DNA of 64,000 nt. Origin: Rudanella sp031411995. Lineage in GTDB: Bacteria; Bacteroidota; Bacteroidia; Cytophagales; Spirosomataceae. The translations under genes and the position numbers were made by a program. Below the pieces are notes generated by a model. The model saw only the letters and a list, made by a program, of their open reading frames with translations, was not told the origin of the DNA and did no database searches. The stretch lies in NCBI GenBank assembly GCA_031411995.1, contig JANOCD010000021.1, positions 1 through 64,000 on the forward strand, written 5' to 3'. The stretch's first letter is position 1. Every line of letters begins with the position of its first letter. Of this stretch, positions 1 through 10,200 are shown piece by piece.

Positions 1-1
1 C

Positions 2-1795
2 TGCGCCCACGCCCGAACCGAAGAATACGATGTGCTGGCCCGAGTCGTCGACTTCCCCGGACGAACCGCCAACCAGCTTGCCACCCTCCAGTCTTTCCGA
101 ATCCGAATCATCGCCCCCCGACCAACCGGACTCACCGCCCGACCACAGGCCACCGCCAATGGACGCGCCATCCGCCTGAGCTGGAACGACTACGCCTGCA
201 TCCCCCAGTCCACCACCGCATCGGTCATGGTCGTTTACCGGCGCGAAGGCTGTACGCCCATCGACATCGGCACCTGCACCACCGGCTTGTCGAGCACCAC
301 CGGCTACGCCCAGATTGGCACCGTGCCCATTGGCACCACCACCTTTACCGACACCACCACCCTGCGCCGGGGTGTGGCCTACTCCTACCGCATCGTCGCC
401 CGCTTTGCGCCCATCCCCCTGGGGGGAGAAAGTGTCGTGTCCGACCAGGTCTGCCAGGAGTTGCCCCTGCTGGCTCCCCTCATCACCCAGGTCACTGTCG
501 ACTCGACCAGTACCCAGCGTGGGCAGATCACCGTCCGCTGGACCCGGCCTATCGGCCTCAACCCCGCCGACGGGGGCAGTCCCTTCCAGTACCGGGTGTT
601 CCGGTCCACGGGCCTGACGGGCACGGCCTTTGCCCAGGTCACGGCCATCACCTCCGCCCTCACCCCCGGTGTGGCCGACACGGTCTTTGTAGACAGACTG
701 CTGGACACCGAAGCCAACGCGTATCGGTATCGGATCGATTTTTACCAAACGACCAACGGGGTCTTCACGCGGGTGGATGCGACCGAGCCAGCCAGCAGCC
801 CCCGGCTGACGCTGAACGCGGGTTTGCGCCAGATCGAGCTGGTCTGGGCCACCAACACCCCCTGGTCCAATGATGGACAGGAACACCGGGTGTATCGCTC
901 CCGCAGAGACCGCAACGCCCCCCTGGAGTTGATCGCCCGCGTCAACGTGACCGCCCAGCCCTACCGATACACCGATACCGGCACTAACACCAACTATGTG
1001 GCCGGTGTGAGAAGCCTGAGTTTGTCGATTGATTCCAACTACTGCTACCGAGTGGAAACCATTGGTCGCTATACCTCCACCACCGCCGTTCGGGGACTGC
1101 TTTCCAATTTCTCGCAGATCGTTTGTGGTAGCCCCGCCGACACTACCCGACCCTGCCCACCCAACCTGCGGCTCGACTCGCTCAACTGCGCCACCGCCAA
1201 CCTCCAAAGCCTCTGCCAGCAAAGCGCATTTGCCAACAACCTCACCTGGACAAACCCCGCCCGCGATAGCCGGGGACAGGTCTGCGACCCCACCGTGACG
1301 GGCTATAACATCTACTTCGGGCGCTACCTCAACGACCCCCTGACCAGGATCGCCAGCAGTGCCAGCCCCAGCTTCCGCCACGAAAACCTGACCAGTGTAG
1401 CTGGCTGCTACTACGTCACCGCTGTCAACCGGCGGGGGGTGGAGAGTGCGCCCTCCAACAAAGTGTGCAACGATGTGTGTCCGTTGTTTGTCTTACCCAA
1501 CGTGTTCACCCCCAACGGAGATGGCAAGAACGATGTGTTCACCCCCCAGCACTGCGGTTTGTTTGTGGCGCGGGTGGAGACGGTGATCTACAATCGCTGG
1601 GGCAACAAGGTGTTCGAGACGCTGGAGCCTCAGATCAACTGGAATGGCAACACGAGTGGGGGTCAGGCGTTGCCTTCTGCGTTATATTATTATGAAGTGC
1701 GGGTGGTGTTTGCGGGCTTAGACCCCAACGCCCCGCCCCTGATTCTGAAAGGCTGGGTTCAGTTGTTCCGAGAGGAAGGTAAGAATGGGGGGTAA
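2..1795 (+). CDS. Gliding motility-associated C-terminal (CHU_C) domain protein, 5' end outside window
   Basis: The reading frame is open to the left edge of the window, so only the last ~597 codons are seen. They contain several fibronectin-III-like beta-sandwich repeats with paired cysteines. The final ~85 residues form a CHU_C / gliding-motility-associated C-terminal domain: the segment PNVFTPNGDGKNDVF, then YNRWGNKVFE, a W-x-G turn and a closing GWVQLFRE strand. In known proteins this domain directs export through the type IX secretion system, so the protein is probably a large cell-surface or secreted adhesin-like protein. The codons are very C-rich and rich in Thr and Ala. The GTG at position 32 is only the first internal start-like codon, not the true start. 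The ligand is unknown. Confidence 0.88.
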   Translation, partial: CAHARTEEYDVLARVVDFPGRTANQLATLQSFRIRIIAPRPTGLTARPQATANGRAIRLSWNDYACIPQSTTASVMVVYRREGCTPIDIGTCTTGLSSTTGYAQIGTVPIGTTTFTDTTTLRRGVAYSYRIVARFAPIPLGGESVVSDQVCQELPLLAPLITQVTVDSTSTQRGQITVRWTRPIGLNPADGGSPFQYRVFRSTGLTGTAFAQVTAITSALTPGVADTVFVDRLLDTEANAYRYRIDFYQTTNGVFTRVDATEPASSPRLTLNAGLRQIELVWATNTPWSNDGQEHRVYRSRRDRNAPLELIARVNVTAQPYRYTDTGTNTNYVAGVRSLSLSIDSNYCYRVETIGRYTSTTAVRGLLSNFSQIVCGSPADTTRPCPPNLRLDSLNCATANLQSLCQQSAFANNLTWTNPARDSRGQVCDPTVTGYNIYFGRYLNDPLTRIASSASPSFRHENLTSVAGCYYVTAVNRRGVESAPSNKVCNDVCPLFVLPNVFTPNGDGKNDVFTPQHCGLFVARVETVIYNRWGNKVFETLEPQINWNGNTSGGQALPSALYYYEVRVVFAGLDPNAPPLILKGWVQLFREEGKNGG

Positions 1796-1917
1796 ACCCC
1801 AAATTCCGCTTTAAACGCGGTTTTTACGGAAATATTTTGTATCTTTAGAGGGTCGTTGGTAGGAATCACTACCCGCTTCCACCTATCTATTAACGTTACT
1901 TATTTCCGTACCTATTC

Positions 1918-4596
1918 ATGGTGAACGAACACGAACATCAGGAGCCAACTGACGAACGTACAACAACAACAACAAACACGGATGAACCCAAGGAGGAGAC
2001 GTTGCACACGCAAACTGTGGTGTCGGGTCTCTACCAGAACTGGTTTTTGGAGTATGCTTCCTACGTAATTCTGGAACGGGCTGTTCCCGCCGTTGAAGAT
2101 GGCCTCAAACCCGTTCAACGCCGGATTCTGCACGCCCTGAAAGAAATGGACGATGGCCGCTTTAATAAGGTGGCCAACGTGATCGGGCAAACCATGCAGT
2201 ATCACCCGCACGGGGATGCCTCCATTGGCGATGCCCTGGTGAATATCGGCCAAAAAGAACTCCTTTTCGATACGCAGGGTAGCTGGGGCGATGTCCGCAC
2301 GGGCGATGGTGCCGCTGCCCCCCGCTACATCGAAGTCCGCCTGTCGAAGTTTGGACAGGAGGTTGTTTTCAATAATCAGACAACCGAGTGGCAACTGTCG
2401 TATGACGGGCGCAAGCGTGAACCGATCACGCTGCCAGTCAAGTTTCCGTTGTTGTTGGCCCTGGGCGTTGAGGGTATCGCCGTGGGCTTGTCTACCAAAG
2501 TGCTGCCCCACAATTTCAACGAACTGATCGAGGCTTCGATTCAGATTCTGAAGGACAAACCCTTCCAGATTTTTCCCGATTTTATGACCGGCGGCCAAAT
2601 CGACGTAAGCAATTACAACGATGGACATCGGGGTGGGAAAGTGAGGGTGCGAGCCAGAATCGAGGAGGTCGATAAAAAGACACTGGCCATTCGCGATGTG
2701 CCGTTTGGCGTGACCACCTCCACCCTGATCGACTCCATTGTGAAGGCGGCTGAGGTGGGCAAAATCCGAATAAAATCGCCCGGCAAAAACGTGGCCGCCG
2801 TTGTCGATAACACCGCCAAAGACGTGGAGGTGCTGGTTCACCTGCAACCCGGTGTGTCGCCCGACGTGACCATCGACGCGCTCTACGCTTTCACGGACTG
2901 CGAGGTGTCGATTTCACCCAATGCCTGCGTCATCATCAAAGACAAGCCGCATTTTGTGAGCGTATCGGATATTCTGCGGATCAACACCCACCAAACGGTG
3001 AACCTGTTGCAGCGCGAACTGGAAATCCGCCGTCTCGAACTGCGCGAGAAGTTGTTGTACAGCTCCCTCGAAAAGATCTTTATCGAGAACCGCATCTACC
3101 GCAAAATCGAGGAGTGCGAAACCTTTGAAGCCGTAATCAGCACCATTGACAAAGCCCTGTATAAATTCCGCAAGGAGTTTTACCGGGAAATCACGGAAGA
3201 TGATATTCTGCGGCTAACCGAGATCAAGATAAAACGTATCTCTAAATACGACACGTTCAAAGCCGACGAGTTGATGCGTAAGCTGGAGCAGGAACTGACC
3301 GAGACTGAAGATAACCTCGCCAACCTGACCAACTACGCCATTGCCTATTACAAAGACCTTCAGCGGAAATACGGCAAAGGACGCGACCGAATGACCGTGA
3401 TCCGGGGATTCAATACGATCTCGGCCAATGTGGTGGCGGCTGCCAACCAAAAGCTGTATGTGGATCGCGAAGGGGGTTTTGTTGGCTACGGTCTCAAGAA
3501 AGACGAGTTCGTCAGCGACTGCTCCGACATCGACGATGTCATTATTTTCCGGCGCGACGGGAAGTGCATGGTCGTTAAAGTTCAGGAGAAAGTCTTTGTC
3601 GGGAAGGACATTTTGTATTGTTCGGTGTTCAAGAAAAACGACGAACGGAAAGTGTATAATCTGATCTATCTGGATGCCAAGTCGGGCATTTCAATGGCCA
3701 AGCGATTCGCCATAACGGGTGTTACCCGCGACAAAGAATATGACCTGACGCTGGGTAATCCCAAGTCGAAGATTTCGTATTTCACGGCGAACGACAATGG
3801 AGAAGCCGAGGTGGTAACCATTAACCTGACCGCCCAAAGTTCGGCCAAACTGAAACAGTTTGATTTTGACTTTGCCACGATAGGCGTAAAAAATCGGTCG
3901 GCGCAAGGCAACATTCTAACCAAGTATCCAGTACGGAAAATCACGCAGAAAACGGCTGGTACTTCTACCCTCGGTGGAGTCGACATCTGGTACGACGATC
4001 ACTTAGGCCGGCTAAATCGCGATGAGCGCGGACGATTCCTGGGCAATTTTGAAGCCAAAGACCTCATTTTTGCCGTATATAAGTCGGGCGAATATGAGCT
4101 AACCAATTTCGACCTGACCAATCGTTTTGAACCCAACGACGTGCTGGTACTGAGTAAATTTGATCCTGAAACAGTTTTATCGGCAGTATATTACGAAGCC
4201 AACCAGAAACTCTGGTATGTGAAACGGTTCAAGATCGAAACGACTTCAATCGACAAGAAGTTTAGTTTTATTGGCGAAATCAAAGGGTCTAAGTTACTGG
4301 CTGTCACGGCTGATCAGCAACCACGAATTGAGATTTCGCATATGGTGAAAGACAAGGGGGCTATCGAGAAAATGGTTCTTGAACCGGCGGGTTTCATTGA
4401 TATTCGCGGATGGAAAGCGCTCGGCAACAAATTGCCATTTGTGCGCGTAAAGGATGTTAAGCTGCTGCCGCCCAAACAGCCCAACGCGGCAACAAATGGA
4501 GCCGAAGCCGCGAAAGTAGGCATCAGTACAAAACCAAAAGCGGAAGAGTTAGAAACCGCTGTAGTCCCCGCAGAGACACAATTAGGTTTGTTTTAG
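1918..4596 (+). CDS. parC: DNA topoisomerase IV subunit A
   Basis: This is the type IIA topoisomerase A subunit (892 aa), the DNA-breaking and rejoining half of topoisomerase IV that decatenates daughter chromosomes with ParE. The N-terminal breakage-reunion domain has QRRILHALKEMDDG and YHPHGDASIGDALVNIGQ. The catalytic tyrosine is Tyr137 in APRYIEVRLSKFG. The C-terminal third (from about residue 500) is the DNA-wrapping beta-propeller, ending in a variable Ala/Lys/Glu-rich tail. The HPHGDASIGD form is the Bacteroidetes ParC type rather than GyrA. At the site equivalent to E. coli GyrA Ser83 there is Ala101; the Asp87 equivalent is kept as Asp105. parE is not adjacent. A SanA-like gene starts 3 bases after the stop. 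Confidence 0.95.
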   Translation: MVNEHEHQEPTDERTTTTTNTDEPKEETLHTQTVVSGLYQNWFLEYASYVILERAVPAVEDGLKPVQRRILHALKEMDDGRFNKVANVIGQTMQYHPHGDASIGDALVNIGQKELLFDTQGSWGDVRTGDGAAAPRYIEVRLSKFGQEVVFNNQTTEWQLSYDGRKREPITLPVKFPLLLALGVEGIAVGLSTKVLPHNFNELIEASIQILKDKPFQIFPDFMTGGQIDVSNYNDGHRGGKVRVRARIEEVDKKTLAIRDVPFGVTTSTLIDSIVKAAEVGKIRIKSPGKNVAAVVDNTAKDVEVLVHLQPGVSPDVTIDALYAFTDCEVSISPNACVIIKDKPHFVSVSDILRINTHQTVNLLQRELEIRRLELREKLLYSSLEKIFIENRIYRKIEECETFEAVISTIDKALYKFRKEFYREITEDDILRLTEIKIKRISKYDTFKADELMRKLEQELTETEDNLANLTNYAIAYYKDLQRKYGKGRDRMTVIRGFNTISANVVAAANQKLYVDREGGFVGYGLKKDEFVSDCSDIDDVIIFRRDGKCMVVKVQEKVFVGKDILYCSVFKKNDERKVYNLIYLDAKSGISMAKRFAITGVTRDKEYDLTLGNPKSKISYFTANDNGEAEVVTINLTAQSSAKLKQFDFDFATIGVKNRSAQGNILTKYPVRKITQKTAGTSTLGGVDIWYDDHLGRLNRDERGRFLGNFEAKDLIFAVYKSGEYELTNFDLTNRFEPNDVLVLSKFDPETVLSAVYYEANQKLWYVKRFKIETTSIDKKFSFIGEIKGSKLLAVTADQQPRIEISHMVKDKGAIEKMVLEPAGFIDIRGWKALGNKLPFVRVKDVKLLPPKQPNAATNGAEAAKVGISTKPKAEELETAVVPAETQLGLF

Positions 4597-4599
4597 ACA

Positions 4600-5304
4600 A
4601 TGAATTCGAGCGTGTACACAACCGACCACAGCGCCAACGCACCGTCACGGCGACCCTTTTCAGTGGTTGTGGTGAAGCGTGTGGTCAAGGGCGTAATTGC
4701 CCTTGGCTTTGGCGGTGTGGTGGTTGTGTTGCTCTGCAATTGGTGGGTGGTCCGAAGCACCCGCAATCAGATTTACTTCGATATTGACCGGTTACCATCC
4801 AATGATGTTGCCCTCGTGTTGGGAACGAGCAAATTTGTACGAAGCGGCAAAGAGAATCTGTTTTTCAAATACCGCATGGAGGCCACGGCCCGGCTTTGGA
4901 AAGAAGGCAAAATCAAATACATCATCCTGAGCGGCAACAACGATTCGGAATATTATAACGAACCGATGGACATGCAAAAGGCATTGCTCAAACTCGGGGT
5001 TCCGACCGACGTAATGACCTTGGATTACGCCGGTTTCCGCACCTTCGATTCGGTGGTGCGGTGCAAAGAGGTGTTCAATCAGGACAAGATTACGATTGTC
5101 TCCCAGAATTTTCATAATGCCCGTGCGCTCTATATTGGTAATCACGAGGGTATCGAAGCCATTGCCTTTTCGGCTCAGGATGTGCCGGATGGCTACTCCT
5201 TCCGCACGCTCCTCCGCGAATACATGGCCCGCCCCTACGCCATGCTCGACGTATATCTGATTCGCCCCCAACCGGAGAAGGGGAATTGGATGAAGGGGAA
5301 GTGA
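4600..5304 (+). CDS. SanA/YdcF-like DUF218 membrane protein
   Basis: This 234-aa protein has one N-terminal transmembrane helix (about residues 28-50) followed by a DUF218 domain of the SanA type. Visible signatures are VALVLGTSKF, IILSGNN, a TLDYAGFRTFDSV segment and ITIVSQNFHNARAL. In Enterobacteria SanA is an inner-membrane protein that affects envelope permeability to vancomycin at high temperature; the molecular activity is unknown. It starts 3 bases after the parC stop and is probably co-transcribed, although no functional link to ParC is known. Confidence 0.85.
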   Translation: MNSSVYTTDHSANAPSRRPFSVVVVKRVVKGVIALGFGGVVVVLLCNWWVVRSTRNQIYFDIDRLPSNDVALVLGTSKFVRSGKENLFFKYRMEATARLWKEGKIKYIILSGNNDSEYYNEPMDMQKALLKLGVPTDVMTLDYAGFRTFDSVVRCKEVFNQDKITIVSQNFHNARALYIGNHEGIEAIAFSAQDVPDGYSFRTLLREYMARPYAMLDVYLIRPQPEKGNWMKGK

Positions 5305-5308
5305 ACCC

Positions 5309-5962
5309 CTACCTCCACACGGCCTCAAAAAACGCCCGCAACTTCACTGGGTCCAACTGCCCCTTGGTACGCACTCCACTGCAAATATCCAGGCCAAAAG
5401 GCCGAACGGTTTCGATGGCTTCGCGGGCATTTTCGGGTTTGAGACCACCGGCCAGAAACACCGGCACGGCGGATTGTTCCACAATCTGGCGACTTATCTC
5501 CCAGTTATGAACCCGCCCCGTACCACCTAACTCCTTCACAGCCAGCGATGGATTGCCCGAATCAAGCAAGAGGGCATCGGCTCCTTCGGCCACGGCCCGG
5601 AGGGCTTCGGCAAGGCTCTTGGCCCCTACTACGTGGATTACCTGCACCAATTTCACGGCAGGCAAAGCTTCTCGCAAGCGAGCGTATGTCCCCGGCGGCA
5701 CCGCATCGACCAACTGAATGGTGTTGGCACCCACGCGCCATTGGTGGGCAATGATTCGGTCGGCGGTTGTCTCGCTCGTGAGCATGAACGTGGCCACGGG
5801 CGGGGGCGTAATGCGTACCACGGCAGCCGCCACCGCATCGTCAACCACACCGGGGCCGCTGGGCATAGGACCAACCAAACCAAGCGCATCGGCTCCCGCC
5901 CGAATCGCAATCCGGGCCTCTTCTAAGCTGCTGATACAGCACACTTTAACACGAGTTCGCAT
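5309..5962 (-). CDS. Phosphoribosylanthranilate isomerase-like TIM-barrel protein
   Basis: This 217-aa protein resembles TrpF (PRAI), the tryptophan-pathway isomerase. The start RTRVKVCCISSLEEA aligns with the VKICGIT start of PRAI, placing Cys8 at the catalytic-base position. LLLDSGNP carries the aspartate equivalent to the PRAI general acid. GGLKPENAREAI and DICSGVRTKG form the phosphate-binding end of the barrel. The loop that normally reads SxR and contacts the substrate is PSGPGVV here, with no arginine, and the usual QLHG is QLVD. It stands alone, outside any trp operon. It may be a PRAI paralogue with another substrate. I chose the ATG at 5962; the frame runs further upstream but would overlap the divergent MFS gene. 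Confidence 0.75.
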   Translation of the reverse strand: MRTRVKVCCISSLEEARIAIRAGADALGLVGPMPSGPGVVDDAVAAAVVRITPPPVATFMLTSETTADRIIAHQWRVGANTIQLVDAVPPGTYARLREALPAVKLVQVIHVVGAKSLAEALRAVAEGADALLLDSGNPSLAVKELGGTGRVHNWEISRQIVEQSAVPVFLAGGLKPENAREAIETVRPFGLDICSGVRTKGQLDPVKLRAFFEAVWR

Positions 5963-6016
5963 GGACTTTTTACCATTTTTTGCCGCAAAATAGCCCAAAA
6001 AGCCGTTAATTCGTAC

Positions 6017-7255
6017 ATGGCTGACACCTACGCATCGCTTCGCATACCCGATTTCCGCTATTACGTCATGAATAGCTTCCTGATTACGGCTACCCTGCTG
6101 ATTCAGGAAGTGTTGCTGGGCTATGAACTTTATAAACTCACCCACGACCCGCTGGCCCTCGGTTTGGTGGGCCTGGCTGAGGCTATTCCATTCATTTTGC
6201 TCTCGCTTTTCGGGGGCCACCTCGCCGACCGGCGCGACAAAAAACGCATTCTCCAAATCAGTTTATTGGTCATCATGCTGGGGTCGGTGGTATTGTATTT
6301 GGCGTTTCAGCCCGCGCTCGAAACCAAGCTGACCTTTGCCGGGCGGCTCGCCCTGATCTACGGCGTGTTGATGCTGATTGGCACCGCCAAAGGGTTTTAC
6401 TCCCCGGCGAGTTCGTCGCTGAAACCGTTCTTAGTTCCGCGCGAACTATACCCCAATTCGTCCACCTGGAGCAGTTCGTTCTGGCAGGCGGGGGCCATTG
6501 TGGGGCCGGGCGTGGCTGGGTTTCTATATAGTTTACTAGGTTTAGACAACGCCCTGCTGGTGGTGATCGGCTTGTTTGGCGTTTGCTTTTTGTTGATCTC
6601 ACTAATCACCAACAAGCCTGTGATCGTTGATGAGAATGCGACCCCGCTGGGCTTTTGGGACAGTTTGAAAGAGGGGTTTCGGTTTGTATTCAATACCAAG
6701 ATCGTGTTCTATTCCATCTCGCTCGATTTGTTTTCGGTGCTTTTTGGGGGCGTGGTGGCCATTTTGCCGGTCTTCGCCGAAGACATCCTGAAAGTCGGGG
6801 CTGAAGGCCTGGGCTTTTTGCGGGCTGCCCCGGCTATTGGAGCCGTGCTGACGATGCTCTTCATGGCTCGAAACCCGCCCACCCACAATGCCTGGCGCAA
6901 CATGCTGCTGGCCGTTGCGGGTTTCGGCGTGGCTACGTTGATCTTTGCCGCATCGACTAATTTCTACCTCTCGTTGGCCATGCTGTTCCTCACCGGAGCC
7001 TTCGACAGTGTGAGCGTGATTATCCGGCAAACGGTGCTGCAAATTTTCCCGCCCGACCACATGCGGGGTCGTGTGGCGGCTGTGAACGGCATTTTTGTCA
7101 GTTCGTCCAACGAAATCGGCGCGTTCGAGTCGGGGTTGGCTGCCCGCTTGTTTGGCACAGTCCCCTCGGTCATGTTGGGGGGCGTGGTCACGCTAGGCGT
7201 TGTCGCCTATGTCTATGTAAAGACGAAAGAATTGTTTTCGGTACGGTTGTCGTAA
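6017..7255 (+). CDS. MFS transporter (EntS/MFS_3-like)
   Basis: This 412-aa major facilitator protein has about 12 hydrophobic segments. The cytoplasmic A-motif GGHLADRRDKKRIL lies between helices 2 and 3, and a weaker equivalent (DHMRGRVAAVNGIF) lies in the second half. The overall pattern is that of the EntS/MFS_3 group of proton-coupled exporters, which includes siderophore and drug efflux proteins; the substrate cannot be read from the sequence. It is divergent from the PRAI-like gene (55-bp gap) and is followed after 5 bp by the helicase gene, so the two may be co-transcribed. Confidence 0.88.
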   Translation: MADTYASLRIPDFRYYVMNSFLITATLLIQEVLLGYELYKLTHDPLALGLVGLAEAIPFILLSLFGGHLADRRDKKRILQISLLVIMLGSVVLYLAFQPALETKLTFAGRLALIYGVLMLIGTAKGFYSPASSSLKPFLVPRELYPNSSTWSSSFWQAGAIVGPGVAGFLYSLLGLDNALLVVIGLFGVCFLLISLITNKPVIVDENATPLGFWDSLKEGFRFVFNTKIVFYSISLDLFSVLFGGVVAILPVFAEDILKVGAEGLGFLRAAPAIGAVLTMLFMARNPPTHNAWRNMLLAVAGFGVATLIFAASTNFYLSLAMLFLTGAFDSVSVIIRQTVLQIFPPDHMRGRVAAVNGIFVSSSNEIGAFESGLAARLFGTVPSVMLGGVVTLGVVAYVYVKTKELFSVRLS

Positions 7256-7260
7256 TTCAA

Positions 7261-10200
7261 ATGTTCTCCATCTACAGTTCCTCCGCCGGGTCGGGTAAGA
7301 CCTATACCCTGACCAAAGAATACCTGAAACTGGCCCTGAAACCGGGCGAGCAACCCTCGTATTATCGGCATATTCTGGCGGTGACGTTTACGAATGCGGC
7401 TGCCAACGAGATGAAAAGTCGCATTCTGGAGCAATTACAGGCCATTATCCGGCAAGACCCCGACTCCATGCTCGATGTGCTGACGACCGAACTGAGCAGT
7501 TTCGCCGTTGGCTCCGATGCCCATACGATTGAGAAAGACCGGGTGTCGAAACGGGCCAAAGAAGTGTTCCGCTCCATTTTGCATGGCTACTCCGATTTTT
7601 CGGTGACAACCATCGACAGTTTCACCCAGCGCGTGGTCATGGCTTTTACGGATGAACTGGGTTTGCCCTATTCGTTTGAGGTGGAAATGGATACCGAGGC
7701 TGTGCTTGAATTGGCCGTGGATAACCTGATTGAGAAGGCCGGGGGCGATCAGATGGAGGAGATTACCGAGGTGCTGAAACAGTATTACCGCGAGACAGCC
7801 GCCGAGGGCGAAAGCTGGAATAATCTGCCCGATGCTCTCCGCAAATTCGGCAATCACCTCACCTCCGATCAACATTACGACGCCGTGCGGGGTGTGCAGG
7901 AACTAACGCCCACCGCCATCCGATCCATGCGCGACCGAATGCTGAACTACGCAAAAGAGGTTGAGGCTGAGGTGATTGAAGCGGGCCAGTCGGCTTGGCA
8001 AGCCATCACCCAAAGCGGTTTGTCGGAGGCTGATTTTACCTTCGGAAAGTCGGGTGTGGGCGGTTATATCCAGGCGATTGCCAAAGGGGAGTGGCGAAAA
8101 GATGCGGGCAAACGGGTGAGCGATGCTATCGAAAATGATGCCTGGTACGGCAAGAAAACCCCCGGCCCGGTGCAGACCCTGATCGACGGAATGGCCGACC
8201 AGTTGCGGGAGTGCCTTGTTCGGATTGAAACCATTCGGGAGGAACGACTGAGTCAGGTGGTGCTTTTTGAATGCCTCACTCCGCATCTGCAAAAACTGGC
8301 CCTGCTGAAGCAAATTCGGGTGGAGTTCGATGATCTGTTGAGGAAGGATGGGCGGGTGCATATTTCGGAGTTTAACAAGCGGATTCTGAGCATTGTGGCC
8401 ACCGAACCCGTGCCTTTTTTGTACGAACGACTCGGCACAAAATTTCACCACATCCTGATCGACGAGTTTCAGGATACCTCTAAACTGCAATTCGCCAACC
8501 TGCTTCCTCTGCTCGATAACGCCCTGGCTGCCGGGCATTTCAACCTTGCCGTGGGCGATGGCAAACAGGCCATTTACCGGTTCCGGGGGGGCGACATGGA
8601 TCAGATTGTGGCCCTGCACCGCAAAGATTTACCCGCCCTCCAAAAAGCACACAACCCCGAATCATTCACTGCCGAGCGAATCGGGATGCTGCAAGAACAC
8701 CTCAAGGATGAGGTTTTGGACACCAACTGGCGCAGCGCGGAACCCATCGTTTTCTTCAATAACCAATTCTTCGAGTTTGCTGCCCGCCGGTTCGAGTCGG
8801 CGCACGGCAAGATTGCGGACGTGTTCGATACGGCCAAACAATTTCATCAGCAACCAGCCCCCAAAGCACGGAAAGTGGGCCACGTGCAGATCGACTTTGT
8901 CCGCAAACCCGACGGAGCCACCGACCTCGGCGACGATGCCACCGAATTCACGGCGACAGACCTCACGGGTGTGATGCTGATGAAAACCATCGAACACCTC
9001 GAACAGGCAATGGCCGATGGCTACCAATACCGCGACATTGCCATTTTATGCCGCAAAAAAGACCAGGCTAAAGCCCTTGCCAATGAACTGAACTCACGGG
9101 GCATTCCGCTGGTTTCGGCGGACTCGCTATCGCTTCAATATGCTGATTCTGTGCGGCTTGTGGTCACGTTGATGCAGGTTCTGATGCGCCCCGACCAAGT
9201 GTTGCTGCGCTACGAGATGCTGTATCTGTATAGCCGTGTAGTGCGGGGTCTGTTGCCCGACGAATCGCTGACGGTGGAGTTGCGCGAGGTGGCCGAATCA
9301 ATGGACACTGAGGCTATTTATGGGTACCTCCAGAGTTTCGGTCATGCCCTCGACCCGCACGCGCTCCGGCAATTGAACGCTTATGAACTCGGCGAAAAAC
9401 TGATGTATCAATTCGGCCTGTTCGACCGGGCCGACGACGCACCGTTTTTGTATCGTTTTTTAGATGAAGTGCTGACGTTCAGCCACAAACAGAGCGGCCA
9501 CTTGGCTGATTTCCTGTTGTATTGGGCCAACGCCCAGAAGAAAGTGTCGGTGGGCGAATCGGCTAATATGAACGCCGTGAGCATTCAGACCATCCACAAA
9601 TCGAAGGGGCTGGAATACCCGGTCGTCATTATTCCGTTTGCGAATTGGGCTACCACGCCCATGGGCGACCTTTGGCTCGATTTGGCTCCGGTGGCCTCGG
9701 AGTTTTTCACCCACCAACTCGGCACGGGCGAAAAAATGCGGCTTCACCATGCTCCCGTCCGCATCAGCGGCAAGCTCGACAATCTGCCCGATGGCCTTTA
9801 TCAGCAATATCAGGAAGAAATGACCCGCTCGTTCTTGGAAAACATGAACCTGATGTATGTGGCCTTCACCCGCCCCACCGACCGGCTCTATGTGATTGGG
9901 CAGGACATGAAATGGACCGACGCGAAGGCCCAAAAAACGGTGAGTTATTGGCTCTACGAATACCTCAACAGCGACGAAGCCCGCGCCACCGGCTGCGGCT
10001 GGATGGCCGACCAAAGCTGCTATGTGTTGTCGAACTGCCCCGACTCATTTGCCCATCCCAAACACAAACACTTCACCGACGAAATCATTCTGGATGAGGT
10101 CGTTAGCGGTCACCGCAAGCAGGAACTCCAACTCCGGCGACAAGCCGAACGGGTGTTTGATGTTCGCACCTTTGAGCGCACCCGCGACCGAGACAGGAAG

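Noticed and set aside
1912..2847. 311-codon minus-strand open frame inside parC
   Set aside because: It lies fully antisense to the catalytic domain of parC and has His/Gly-rich residues typical of a shadow frame.
5963..6256. Longer start of the PRAI-like gene (98 extra residues)
   Set aside because: The extension would cover the start of the divergent MFS gene and has no similarity to the PRAI fold, which begins at the ATG at 5962.
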